The notes under the pieces were generated by a model, which saw nothing but the letters and a program-made list of their open reading frames with translations, made no database searches and was not told where the DNA came from. Below are positions 35,681-44,342 of a DNA stretch of 64,000 nt, piece after piece; position 1 is the first letter of the stretch; every line of letters starts with the position of its first letter. The stretch lies in the NCBI RefSeq assembly GCF_024105735.1, contig NZ_JAAAML010000001.1, forward strand, positions 1,745,809 to 1,809,808. The letters run 5' to 3'. The DNA is from Parahoeflea alexandrii (lineage in GTDB: Bacteria > Pseudomonadota > Alphaproteobacteria > Rhizobiales > Rhizobiaceae). Position numbers and translations under genes: made by a program.

Positions 35681-37759
35681 CTATATGTCGAGATTGTCGG
35701 CGAAAGCTGCATGTTCCTGGATGAAACGGAACCTGGCATCGGCCTTGGTTCCCATCAGGTTGTCGACGGCATCACGGGTCGATTCAGGATCGGTCGCATC
35801 GACGGCCACCTTGAGCAGCGTTCGCTTGGCCGGATCCATGGTGGTCTCCTTGAGCTGCGCCGGCAGCATTTCACCAAGACCCTTGAAGCGGTTGATCTCC
35901 ACCTTGCCACGGCCGGTGAATTCCGTCTCCAGGAGCTCAACCCGGTGATCATCGTCGCGCGCGTAGAGCGATTTGGCGCCCTGGGTGAGCTTGTAGAGCG
36001 GCGGAACGGCGAGATAGAGGTGCCCCTGGCGGATCAGTTCGGGCATCTCCTGGTAGAAAAAGGTGATCAGCAGGGACGCGATGTGCGCGCCATCGACATC
36101 CGCATCGGTCATGATGATGATGCGATCGTAACGCAGATCTTCCTCGCGGTACTTTGACCGTGTGCCGCATCCCAGCGCCTGAACCAGATCGGCGATCTGC
36201 TGGTTGGCGCCCAGTTTTTCGCGTCCGGCGCTGGCGACGTTGAGGATCTTGCCGCGCAGAGGCAGGATTGCCTGGTTGGCACGGTTGCGGGCCTGCTTGG
36301 CTGAGCCGCCGGCGGAATCGCCCTCGACGATAAACAATTCGGCGCCTTCGGAGCTGGTCTGGCTGCAATCGGCAAGCTTGCCTGGAAGCCTGAGTTTACG
36401 TACCGCGGTCTTGCGGTTGACTTCCTTCTCCTTGCGCCGCCGGACCCGTTCATCGGCGCGATCGATGACCCATTCGAGCAGCTTGTCTGCCTCGGCGGGA
36501 GAATCTGCAAGGAAATGGTCGAATGGATCGCGTATGGCGTTTTCGACGATCCTCTGGGCCTCGACGGTTGCGAGCTTGTCCTTTGTCTGACCAACAAATT
36601 CCGGTTCACGGATGAAGACCGAAAGCATGCCTATCGACGAGATCATCACGTCGTCGGTGGTGATGGCGGCGGCTCGCTTGTTGCCGGTCAGTTCAGCATA
36701 GGATTTCAGACCCTTGGTCAGCGCAATCCGCAATCCTGCTTCATGGGTTCCGCCCTCCGGCGTCGGAATGGTGTTGCAGTAGGAATTGATGGAGGAATCG
36801 CCGCCATACCAGGTTATGGCCCATTCGAGCGAGCCATGGCCGCCGGGACGTTCCGTTTTGCCTGCGAAGATGTCGCGGTTAACCCGGTGTTCCTTGCCGA
36901 GCGAGGCTTCGAGATAATCCTTGAGACCGCCGGGGAAATGAAACACGGCCTTCTCAGGCGTTTCCGTGCCCTCGACCAGCGACGGTGCGCAGACCCAGCG
37001 GATCTCCACTCCACCGAAGAGATAGGCCTTTGAGCGGGCCATGCGGTAGAGCCGGCCGGGATCAAAGCGCGCGCCTGCGCCAAAGATGTCCGGATCTGGA
37101 TGAAACCGGACCTTTGTGCCACGCCGGTTGTGGATATCGCCGAGTTCTTCAAGGCCACCCTGCGGGATTCCGCGGGAGAACCGCTGGCGGTAGAGCTTCT
37201 TGTTGCGGGCGATTTCGACCACAAGGTCATCCGACAGGGCGTTTACCACGGAAACGCCGACACCGTGCAGACCGCCCGAGGTCTCGTAGACCTTGCTGTC
37301 GAACTTGCCGCCTGCATGCAGCACGGTCATGATCACCTCGAGGGTGGATTTGCCGGGAAATTTTGGATGGTTTTCCACCGGGATGCCGCGGCCATTGTCG
37401 GTTACGGAAAGATATCCCTCGGCATCAAGCTCGACTTCGATGAAATTGGCGTGTCCGGCGACGGCTTCATCCATCGAGTTGTCGATGACTTCTGCGAAAA
37501 GGTGGTGCAACGCGCGCTCGTCGGTGCCGCCGATATACATGCCCGGACGCCGCCGCACCGGTTCCAGGCCCTCGAGGACCTCGATGGTGGAGGCATCATA
37601 CTCGTCGCCGCTGGCCGGCGCTCCGGATTTGGAGACCGCCGGGCGTGCCGCTTTCGGCGCCGCAGCCGGAGCTTGCCTGGGCGTTATGTCTTCCGATTTT
37701 GACTCGGGTGTTGCCGCCGCGGTGCCAGTTGTGGAAAAAAGATCGTTGGAATCGTCCAT
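35681..37759 (-). CDS. parE: DNA topoisomerase IV subunit B
   Basis: A 692-residue type IIA topoisomerase ATPase subunit. The GHKL ATP site includes EVIDNSMDEAVAGHA and SGGLHGVGVSVVNALS, the transducer domain follows, and the TOPRIM domain has EGDSAGGSAKQARNR and the metal-binding DADVDGAHI. The first 50 residues are a proline/alanine-rich unconserved extension. It is ParE rather than GyrB because of its length without the GyrB insert and the FIQEHAAFADNLDI C-terminus. It decatenates chromosomes with ParC, which is not in this window. Confidence 0.95.
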   Translation of the reverse strand: MDDSNDLFSTTGTAAATPESKSEDITPRQAPAAAPKAARPAVSKSGAPASGDEYDASTIEVLEGLEPVRRRPGMYIGGTDERALHHLFAEVIDNSMDEAVAGHANFIEVELDAEGYLSVTDNGRGIPVENHPKFPGKSTLEVIMTVLHAGGKFDSKVYETSGGLHGVGVSVVNALSDDLVVEIARNKKLYRQRFSRGIPQGGLEELGDIHNRRGTKVRFHPDPDIFGAGARFDPGRLYRMARSKAYLFGGVEIRWVCAPSLVEGTETPEKAVFHFPGGLKDYLEASLGKEHRVNRDIFAGKTERPGGHGSLEWAITWYGGDSSINSYCNTIPTPEGGTHEAGLRIALTKGLKSYAELTGNKRAAAITTDDVMISSIGMLSVFIREPEFVGQTKDKLATVEAQRIVENAIRDPFDHFLADSPAEADKLLEWVIDRADERVRRRKEKEVNRKTAVRKLRLPGKLADCSQTSSEGAELFIVEGDSAGGSAKQARNRANQAILPLRGKILNVASAGREKLGANQQIADLVQALGCGTRSKYREEDLRYDRIIIMTDADVDGAHIASLLITFFYQEMPELIRQGHLYLAVPPLYKLTQGAKSLYARDDDHRVELLETEFTGRGKVEINRFKGLGEMLPAQLKETTMDPAKRTLLKVAVDATDPESTRDAVDNLMGTKADARFRFIQEHAAFADNLDI

Positions 37760-37784
37760 ATCGCCGTAATGCCTGATGTAGATT

Positions 37785-38732
37785 GTGGAAACGAATCAGC
37801 CGGAGTGTGCCAGAATCCATTCCTTCAATCGACTGTGTAGCATTTGGTTTGCGGCTTGGCGCGACGTTCTTGTCGTGCCCGGCGCGTTATTGCTCGTCCT
37901 GACGCTGATGCCGGGCGCGATTGTTCCCGCCCAGGCACTCGACCTCAGAGGGCACAAGGACCGCTTGTTTGCCTATCCCGGCATCCTATCGGTGGCCGAC
38001 GAGGGGACGTTCTTCGTAGTCGACTACGACAAGATGCGCGACATCCATCGCCGAGACAGCGAACCGGAAAGGCGCGTACGATCAAATTATGTGGCGACCG
38101 GCGTTCGAAAATACAGCCGGGTGGCGGTACACGAAGCCAATGGCCGCAAGATCGAAACCGGCGTCGCCGGTGACTATGCGCGGGCCCGGCTCGCCGTGAT
38201 TTTCGTACACGGGCGGGGCGGCGACCAACGGCTCGGCATGAATGACTATACCTTCGGGGGCAATTTCAACCGGCTCAAGAACCTGATGGTGCTCAATGGC
38301 GGCGCATACCTGTCTCCGACCGTGTCGAGTTTCGACGATGCAGGGGCCAGGGATATCAAGGCGCTGATCATGGCGGGGAGGGCTCCGGTGCTGCTGGCCT
38401 GCGCGTCGATGGGATCGATCATCTGTTCGAAACTTGCCAATGACCCGGCTGTGGTGCCGCGGCTTGCGGGCATGGCAATACTCGGCGGTGCACCTGACAT
38501 GACACTGGCAAGGAGCCTGGCCGTGCGCTCGAAACTGCCCCTGGTCTTTACCCATGGCAGTTACGATACGGTCTATGACTGGCAGGACCAGAAGTCCGTC
38601 TTCGACGCTGTCCGGCGCAGTGCCGGTGGCTACCCGGCTCAATTCATCCTGTTTGACACCGGTTCGCATGGCACACCCATCCGGATGACGGACTGGAAAC
38701 AGACGCTCGAATTTGTCTTCAGGCGCCGCTGA
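37785..38732 (+). CDS. Secreted or membrane-anchored alpha/beta hydrolase
   Basis: A 315-residue protein with a hydrophobic N-terminal stretch (about 28-47, VLVVPGALLLVLTLMPGAIV) that acts as signal or anchor, so the enzyme acts outside the cytoplasm. The hydrolase core has the oxyanion element FVHGRGGDQR, the nucleophile elbow ACASMGSII (Ser), an acid in HGSYDTVYDW and the His in DTGSHGTPIR. Substrate unknown. It lies 134 nt upstream of the flippase-epimerase-aminotransferase unit in the same direction and may belong to it. Confidence 0.8.
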   Translation: METNQPECARIHSFNRLCSIWFAAWRDVLVVPGALLLVLTLMPGAIVPAQALDLRGHKDRLFAYPGILSVADEGTFFVVDYDKMRDIHRRDSEPERRVRSNYVATGVRKYSRVAVHEANGRKIETGVAGDYARARLAVIFVHGRGGDQRLGMNDYTFGGNFNRLKNLMVLNGGAYLSPTVSSFDDAGARDIKALIMAGRAPVLLACASMGSIICSKLANDPAVVPRLAGMAILGGAPDMTLARSLAVRSKLPLVFTHGSYDTVYDWQDQKSVFDAVRRSAGGYPAQFILFDTGSHGTPIRMTDWKQTLEFVFRRR

Positions 38733-38866
38733 TCCGCTGCCTGACTGCAGGTGAGAACGGTTCATTTCGGGAATAGATTCAATTTAAGGAAAAATTGACC
38801 GCGCCGATCAACCGGATATTGGGGAAATACGACTAGAACCGCACCAATCCTAATTTGGAGCGGGAC

Positions 38867-39313
38867 ATGAAATATATCGTCTTCATTCTGTTTACTGTGC
38901 TGACCAATGCGGCGGCACAATTGATGCTCAAACAGGGCATGATTTCTCTGGGGCCTGTCTCCTTTACCGCCGACACCATGATCGCGCGGATCTTCCAGAT
39001 CCTGTTCAACCCCTGGGTCTTTGCCGGGCTCGCCACTTTCGTCATCTCGATGGCGTCGCACTTGTATGTGCTGTCCAAGGTTGAACTGTCGTTTGCCTAT
39101 CCCTTCCTGAGCCTCGCCTATGTGGCCGTGGCCGTGTTTGCCTTTGTGCTCTTCAAGGAAGACCTCAACAGCTGGCGCATTGCCGGAATCGCCTTCATCT
39201 GCGTCGGGACCGTGCTGATCGCCCAGTCCGGTCGGGACGATACAGCCGGCGAGGCGCAGCAGTCCGCACAGCTTTCCAAGATCAACGTAGCAGCAAATGA
39301 GATCACGCGATGA
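38867..39313 (+). CDS. SMR/EamA-type small flippase-like membrane protein
   Basis: A 148-residue protein with four membrane segments (about 2-24, 46-66, 74-93, 99-118), the size of one EmrE or ArnE subunit. The N-terminal LTNAAAQLMLKQGM and the GIAFICVGTVLIAQSG end are typical of the drug/metabolite half-transporters that flip undecaprenyl-linked aminosugars or lipids. The ribosome site GGAGCGGG precedes the ATG at 38867. It overlaps the epimerase gene by 4 nt (ATGA), so the two products are probably made together. Confidence 0.85.
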   Translation: MKYIVFILFTVLTNAAAQLMLKQGMISLGPVSFTADTMIARIFQILFNPWVFAGLATFVISMASHLYVLSKVELSFAYPFLSLAYVAVAVFAFVLFKEDLNSWRIAGIAFICVGTVLIAQSGRDDTAGEAQQSAQLSKINVAANEITR

Positions 39314-40323
39314 AACACATTCTCTTCGGCGGCGACGGCTTTGTCGGACGCCATCTTGCTAAGAAACTGCTCGCAGATGGCGAAGAGGTGATCATCGCCG
39401 ATATCGTCAACGACAACCGGGCATTCTATCGCGATGCCACGATCGTTGAGTGCGATGTGACCAGGCCGGACATGGTCGCCAATGTGCCGATCGCCGCAGA
39501 CGACATGGTCTACAACCTTTCGGCCAAGATGTTGTCGCCGCTGCAGATCCGCTCCAAGCGTCATGAGTTCTTCTATCCGGTCAATTACGACGGTACGAAG
39601 AACATCATCGAGGCTATGGACAAGGCGGGCGCCAGCAAGCTGGTGCATTTCACCACCGACATGATCTACGGGCACACCGTCACGTTCCCGATGACCGAGG
39701 ACCATCCGGTTGCGCCGCTTGGCGAATACGGCCAGTCCAAGCTCGATACCGAGGTTCTGGCAGCCGATTGGCGGACGCGGGGCATGTCGATATCGCTGTT
39801 CCGTCCAAGGTTGATCATCGGCCCGGGCCGGCTCGGGATCCTCGAGAAACTGTTCAAGCTGATCGATGCCAGCCTGCCGGTACCGATGATCGGGTCGGGC
39901 AAAAACCCGTATCAGTTCATCTCTGTGTTCGACTGTGCGGAAGCCGCGCGGCTGGCCTGGAAGGCGGGCGTTCCGAACGAGGCCTATAATCTGGGCTCGA
40001 TCAACCCGCCGCCGGTGCGCAAGCTCCTCGGTGATCTGGTCAAGCATGCCGGTTCGAAATCGTTCCTGATCCCCACCCCGGGCTGGGCGGTGAAGCGGAC
40101 GCTGGACCTGTTTGACCTTGTCAACATGCCGATCATGGATCCGGAACAGTATCTGATTGCCGACGAGAACTGCGTTCTCGACGTTTCCAAGGGCGAGCGT
40201 CAGCTCGGCTGGGTGCCGCAATACCGCGATGAAGACATGCTGATCGCGGCCTATGACGAATATCGCGCAGCCAAGGCGCGCGGCGGGTCTTCCGCTGCCG
40301 CCCAGGTCGCACCGGCCGAATGA
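39310..40323 (+). CDS. NAD(P)-dependent epimerase/dehydratase (extended SDR)
   Basis: A 337-residue extended SDR. The Rossmann start is FGGDGFVGRHLAKKLL, and the catalytic Tyr-x-x-x-Lys-like pair is in EYGQSKLDTEVL. Later blocks (RPRLIIGPG, NLGSINPPPVRKLL) are typical of nucleotide-sugar or lipid-linked epimerases such as HpnA. The substrate is not readable. It is translationally coupled to the flippase upstream and lies 24 nt before the aminotransferase, which argues for one pathway that builds and exports an amine-bearing headgroup. Confidence 0.87.
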   Translation: MKHILFGGDGFVGRHLAKKLLADGEEVIIADIVNDNRAFYRDATIVECDVTRPDMVANVPIAADDMVYNLSAKMLSPLQIRSKRHEFFYPVNYDGTKNIIEAMDKAGASKLVHFTTDMIYGHTVTFPMTEDHPVAPLGEYGQSKLDTEVLAADWRTRGMSISLFRPRLIIGPGRLGILEKLFKLIDASLPVPMIGSGKNPYQFISVFDCAEAARLAWKAGVPNEAYNLGSINPPPVRKLLGDLVKHAGSKSFLIPTPGWAVKRTLDLFDLVNMPIMDPEQYLIADENCVLDVSKGERQLGWVPQYRDEDMLIAAYDEYRAAKARGGSSAAAQVAPAE

Positions 40324-40347
40324 ACTCGTTCCGAAGGAGCCTGAACC

Positions 40348-41832
40348 ATGCTAGATACCCCAATACGCGTCGCCGTCGACGCTCCGCCCTTGTCTGATGC
40401 CGGCGCTGGCAGCCACGCGCCTGCAGGCCGCACAAACCGTCCCGACCTGCTGACGGTGGCGGATGCAAAGGCGATGTCGGTCGCTGAAATGACCGAGCTG
40501 TTCAAGGATCACATCAATCCCGGCCAGCTTCATTTCATGAAGCTTCTCGGGTTCCACAAGGTCAAGATCGAGACCGCGTCGGGGATGTACTATACCGACC
40601 AGAACGGCCGGAAGATCCTCGATTTCTTCGGCGGCTTCGGCTCGCTGGCGCTGGGCCACAATCACCCGCGCATCATCGAGGCGCGCAAGCAGTTCCAGGA
40701 CGAGGATCGTCACGAGATCGCGATCGCCTTCATGAGCCAGTATGCGTCGGCTCTGGCCAAGAACCTCGCCGCGATTGCACCCGGTGACCTCGACATGGTG
40801 TTCCTCGGCTCGTCCGGATCGGAGGCCATGGAAGCCGCGATCAAGGTGGCCGAACGCGCCGCCGGTCCCGGCCGACCGAAGATCGTCTATGCGCAGAACT
40901 CGTTCCACGGCAAGACCAAGGGCGTGCTGTCGCTGACCGACTCCGAACTCTACCGCGGCGAATTCCAGCTGACCGGCAACACGGTGAAGGTACCCTTCGG
41001 CGATATCGATGCCATTCGCAATGCTTTCGAAGCGGATCCGGAAATCGGCGTCATCGTGCTCGAGACCATCCAGGGCGGCGGCGGCATCATCGAAGCGCCG
41101 GTGGAATTCTGGCAGGAGCTGAGAGCGCTGTGCGACAAGCATGGCGTGTTGTGGATCGCCGATGAAGTCCAGTGCGGCATGGGCCGGTCCGGGCACTTCT
41201 TTGCCTTCGAGAAGGCCGGTGTCGTGCCGGATGTCACCGCGCTGGCCAAGTCGCTCGGCGGCGGAAAGACCGCGATGGCGGCAATGATCGCTTCCCGCAA
41301 GGTCTACATGAAGGCCTATGGCACGCCGAAGACCGCGATGATCCATGCCCAGGCCACCTTTGGTGGCATCGGCGAGGCCTGTGTCACGGCAATCGAGGGG
41401 CTCAACGTCATGTATGACGAGGATCTGATCGGCAATGCCGAGCGGGTCGGGTCCTACCTGATCGAACGGCTGAACGGCTTGAAAGCCAAGTATCCGCAGA
41501 TCATCAAGGATGTGCGGGGCAGCGGCTTCATGGTCGGGCTCGAGTTCCAGGACTTCAGCCAGACCCTGCCGGCATTGCTCAGGCCCATGGTGGCGCTGCT
41601 GGACGACAAGCTGAAGGGGTCGCTGTCGGGCTTTGTCGGCGCCGAACTGCTGCGCGATCACAATGTGCTAGTGGCGTTCACCGAATACAACCGCAACGTC
41701 ATCCGGCTCGAGCCGCCGCTTGTCTGTGGTCGCGAGCATGTGGATGAGTTCATCACCGCGCTCGATGCGGTGCTCGGCCGCGGCATCGTCCGCATCGTCC
41801 GTGATTTCATCGGCAGCCAGGCGAAGAAGTAG
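40348..41832 (+). CDS. Class III PLP-dependent aminotransferase
   Basis: A 494-residue aminotransferase of subgroup III (omega-aminotransferase type). Blocks include DFFGGFGSLALGHNHPRI, FLGSSGSEAMEAAIKVA, the cofactor Asp in WIADEVQCGMGRSG and the Schiff-base lysine in ALAKSLGGGK. The first 50 residues are a proline-rich unconserved extension. Enzymes of this class aminate a terminal aldehyde or keto group, as HpnO does on a hopanoid side chain. It ends the three-gene unit; a strong terminator follows at 41868. Confidence 0.9.
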   Translation: MLDTPIRVAVDAPPLSDAGAGSHAPAGRTNRPDLLTVADAKAMSVAEMTELFKDHINPGQLHFMKLLGFHKVKIETASGMYYTDQNGRKILDFFGGFGSLALGHNHPRIIEARKQFQDEDRHEIAIAFMSQYASALAKNLAAIAPGDLDMVFLGSSGSEAMEAAIKVAERAAGPGRPKIVYAQNSFHGKTKGVLSLTDSELYRGEFQLTGNTVKVPFGDIDAIRNAFEADPEIGVIVLETIQGGGGIIEAPVEFWQELRALCDKHGVLWIADEVQCGMGRSGHFFAFEKAGVVPDVTALAKSLGGGKTAMAAMIASRKVYMKAYGTPKTAMIHAQATFGGIGEACVTAIEGLNVMYDEDLIGNAERVGSYLIERLNGLKAKYPQIIKDVRGSGFMVGLEFQDFSQTLPALLRPMVALLDDKLKGSLSGFVGAELLRDHNVLVAFTEYNRNVIRLEPPLVCGREHVDEFITALDAVLGRGIVRIVRDFIGSQAKK

Positions 41833-42139
41833 GTCTCTGGCATCAGGCTTTCAGAAGTCACCCAATCGGCCGGGGCGCGTGTGATCGCGTCCCGGCCTTT
41901 TGTGTTTTCGCAGCGGACAATCAGAGCTCCGGTCTTGCGGGGAATGTGCTGACTAACCAGATAAAACGAAGCAAGGGTTAGCGGCCGCCTGGGAGTGTGG
42001 TGCCTTGCTTGCGCGTCCGGCGCATTGCCGGTACCTCTTGGCGGCAGTGGATGTGTCGCTTGCAGACGGTGCCATGAGCGGCTGCCTCGGCTGCATCCGG
42101 CAAGAAAATGGCACGTGCTTGCGCAGGGAAGGCAGCGAT
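41833..42139. other. Intergenic region before the coiled-coil gene
   Basis: About 307 nt. It contains the terminator at 41868-41908. The coiled-coil reading frame is open from 42005, but without a ribosome site before the TTG at 42140, so most of this stretch is probably leader and promoter. Confidence 0.5.
41868..41908 (+). terminator. Rho-independent terminator after the aminotransferase
   Basis: Long stem GGCCGGGGCGCG / CGCGTCCCGGCC (one G-T) with a 6-nt loop, followed by TTTTGTGTTTT. It separates the flippase-epimerase-aminotransferase unit from the coiled-coil gene downstream. Confidence 0.92.
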
Positions 42140-43183
42140 TTGGCAAACCAGTGGGGTAGGGACAACGATTTCAGGGCTGTTGCCAGGCGCGGTGGCGCTC
42201 GCACGGTGATCGCGGTTCTGATTGCCCTTCTGGTCGGCGGGGCTGGCGGCTATTCTGCCTCGTTGGTCCTTCAGGACGGCCAGAGTGTCGTCAGCGATGC
42301 AGCGCAGGTTGAGACAGCCGAACTCAACAAGGCGCTGGCCGAGGCCCGAGATGAGCTCAGTGACGCCCGCGCCGCCGAGGCCGCGAGGGCTGCTGAAGTC
42401 GAAGCGTTGAAGGCGGATGTTGCGCGGATGGCCGGAGATCTGGACGCGTTGGCACAGCAACTCGCCGCCAGCAACACCCCGACAGCATTGCCGGAAGAGA
42501 CCATTGGAGCCATGGATGCGCTGGAACGCGAGCGTGACGGTTTGGCTGCGGAGAACGAGGCGTTCAGGTCCGGCCTTGAAGCCCTGGAAGCCGAACGCCA
42601 GGCGCTCGAACGGCAAGCCGAGACCGACAGGCAAAGGCTGCAAGCGGAACTGGAACGGCTGCAGGGCGAGGTCTTGCCGGCGCTGACTTCGGAGCGGGAT
42701 CAGTTGAAACGCCAGGCAGAAACGCTTCAGGCAGATCAGGTTGCGCTCGAAGCCCGGCTCAAGGCTGCATCCGAGGACCAGGTCGCCGAGGCAGCGCGGA
42801 TCGTCGAACTGGAAGAGAGCCTGACATCAACGCGGAGAGAGTTGGAGGCGGCCCGTCTGGCGATTGAAGCGCTCAACAATGAAGTTGAGGCTGCAGTAAA
42901 CACCGATCAGGCTGAGAATACAGATGTCTTGCCCGAACAGCCGCAGGAGGAGCACGACGCGCAAGGTGCTGCTTCAGCCCTTGATCCGCGTGACCGCGGC
43001 GATGTTGCCCAGGCCTTGCGCACCGCGCCCGGCCTTGAAACACTGGGCGAGGCGGAACGGCAGGAATTGGCCGATCGCCTGGTCAGCGGCGAATGCGTTA
43101 CGAGCGCGCTTGAAAGCCTGTTCGACCGGGTGCCGATTCTGACGCTGCGCAATCTGATCCGCGACCTGAACAGCAGCTGCTGA
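42140..43183 (+). CDS. Single-pass membrane coiled-coil protein
   Basis: A 347-residue protein: short basic cytoplasmic start, one membrane segment (about 22-44, IAVLIALLVGGAGGYSASLV), then a long Glu/Ala/Leu-rich heptad region (about 55-265) consistent with a coiled coil, an acidic linker, and a compact C-terminal domain ending RVPILTLRNLIRDLNSSC with two cysteines in the last 35 residues. I chose the TTG at 42140 because GGGAAGG lies 7 nt upstream; the frame also opens at ATGs at 42005 and 42074. I do not recognise the family. The TAXI gene follows 1 nt after the stop, so both are cotranscribed and probably act together. Confidence 0.75.
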   Translation: MANQWGRDNDFRAVARRGGARTVIAVLIALLVGGAGGYSASLVLQDGQSVVSDAAQVETAELNKALAEARDELSDARAAEAARAAEVEALKADVARMAGDLDALAQQLAASNTPTALPEETIGAMDALERERDGLAAENEAFRSGLEALEAERQALERQAETDRQRLQAELERLQGEVLPALTSERDQLKRQAETLQADQVALEARLKAASEDQVAEAARIVELEESLTSTRRELEAARLAIEALNNEVEAAVNTDQAENTDVLPEQPQEEHDAQGAASALDPRDRGDVAQALRTAPGLETLGEAERQELADRLVSGECVTSALESLFDRVPILTLRNLIRDLNSSC

Positions 43184-43184
43184 G

Positions 43185-44243
43185 ATGAGGAGAACGCCCT
43201 TGAGAGATTTTGTCATCGGTTTGCGGGGGCTGGCACTGGCGGCCGGCATTTCGCTGTGTGCCGCGAGCCCGGGCCATGCCCAGGAATTCGAGCGCAACAT
43301 CATGACCGGCGGGCCGACCGGAACCTATATACGGATCGGTCAGGACATGGCCGCGCTTGGGGCTCAATGCGGATTGACGCTGAACGTGATGGAAAGCGCA
43401 GGCTCGCTGGAAAATTTTGTCGGCGTGCGCAAGCGGCGCAACACCCAGTTCGGTATCGTCCAGAGTGATGTGCTCGAGTATCTCAAGACCTTCGAGGCCA
43501 ATGACGCCGAAATCCAGGATGCGGTGCGCGGCGTCCGGATCATGTTTCCGCTCTACAATGAGGAGGTTCATGTTCTGGCGAGGTCCGGCCTCTCCGGGAT
43601 CAGGGATCTCGAGGGACAGAGAGTGGCCATCGGGGTCAAGGACAGCGGTACATTCCTTACCGCCTCGCTGATCCTCGACATTCTTCAGGTCAAGGACGCC
43701 GAGAGGTTGCCGCTCAATCCGGACCAGGCGCTGCCGAAGCTTCAGGCCGGCGAGATCGATGCCTTCTTTTATGTCGCAGGGGCACCGGCTTCGTTGTTTG
43801 CCAAGGCCGATATCGACCCGGAGAAGTTCCATCTTCTGCCCATAACGGAGGCGCCGCTGCTGGCGACCTACACCGAGACCAGCATTCCCGGCGGGACCTA
43901 TGGTTTTCAGCGGGAGGGTGTCGACCTGGTCGCGGTCAAGGCGGTGCTGATGACGTATGATTACGATCCGAACCGCAACGCCTACCATCGAGAGAGCTGC
44001 ACCACGGTATCGGACTTCTCCAGCCTGGTCCTCAACAACATGGAAAGACTGCGTGAAACCGGCCATCCGAAATGGAAATCGGTCGATCTGACGGCGCTGC
44101 CGCCAGGCTGGCAGGTCGGGTCCTGCGTCAAGGCAGGCATGGCACTCGACTATGCTCCGGAGTGCACCAAGACGGCCCAGCCCGCACCCGCGGACAGCAA
44201 TGAGGAATATCTCAATCTGCTAAAGCAGCGGCTGAAGAACTGA
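43185..44243 (+). CDS. TAXI-family TRAP transporter solute-binding protein (no permease nearby)
   Basis: A 352-residue protein with a signal peptide (about 12-32, FVIGLRGLALAAGISLCAAS) and the TAXI binding fold: NIMTGGPTGTYIRIGQDMA, QFGIVQSDVLEYL, GQRVAIGVKDSGTFLTASLI, LQAGEIDAFFYVAGAPASLF, PGGTYGF. TAXI proteins deliver dicarboxylates or glutamate-like ligands to a fused TRAP membrane subunit, but no dctQM gene is in this window. The ATG at 43185 lies 1 nt after the coiled-coil stop; a TTG at 43200 after AGGAG is an alternative start. A bidirectional terminator follows. Confidence 0.87.
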   Translation: MRRTPLRDFVIGLRGLALAAGISLCAASPGHAQEFERNIMTGGPTGTYIRIGQDMAALGAQCGLTLNVMESAGSLENFVGVRKRRNTQFGIVQSDVLEYLKTFEANDAEIQDAVRGVRIMFPLYNEEVHVLARSGLSGIRDLEGQRVAIGVKDSGTFLTASLILDILQVKDAERLPLNPDQALPKLQAGEIDAFFYVAGAPASLFAKADIDPEKFHLLPITEAPLLATYTETSIPGGTYGFQREGVDLVAVKAVLMTYDYDPNRNAYHRESCTTVSDFSSLVLNNMERLRETGHPKWKSVDLTALPPGWQVGSCVKAGMALDYAPECTKTAQPAPADSNEEYLNLLKQRLKN

Positions 44244-44269
44244 CGATAAATATAAGTAATATCTAATAA

Positions 44270-44304
44270 AAAGCCGGCGAAGCCACAAGAGGTTCGCCGG
44301 CTTT
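44270..44304. terminator. Bidirectional terminator between the TAXI gene and glnA
   Basis: Twelve-pair perfect stem AAAGCCGGCGAA / TTCGCCGGCTTT with an 11-nt loop. On the minus strand TTTTTATTAG follows, a strong tail for glnA; on the plus strand TTTGTTGT serves the TAXI operon. Confidence 0.88.
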
Positions 44305-44342
44305 GTTGTGCCGGGCCGCCAGGGCGGCCCGGTGTTGGTCGA

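Noticed and set aside
42005..42139. Longer N-terminus of the coiled-coil protein from 42005 or 42074
   Set aside because: No ribosome site before those ATGs, whereas GGGAAGG precedes the TTG at 42140. Kept as an alternative in the feature.
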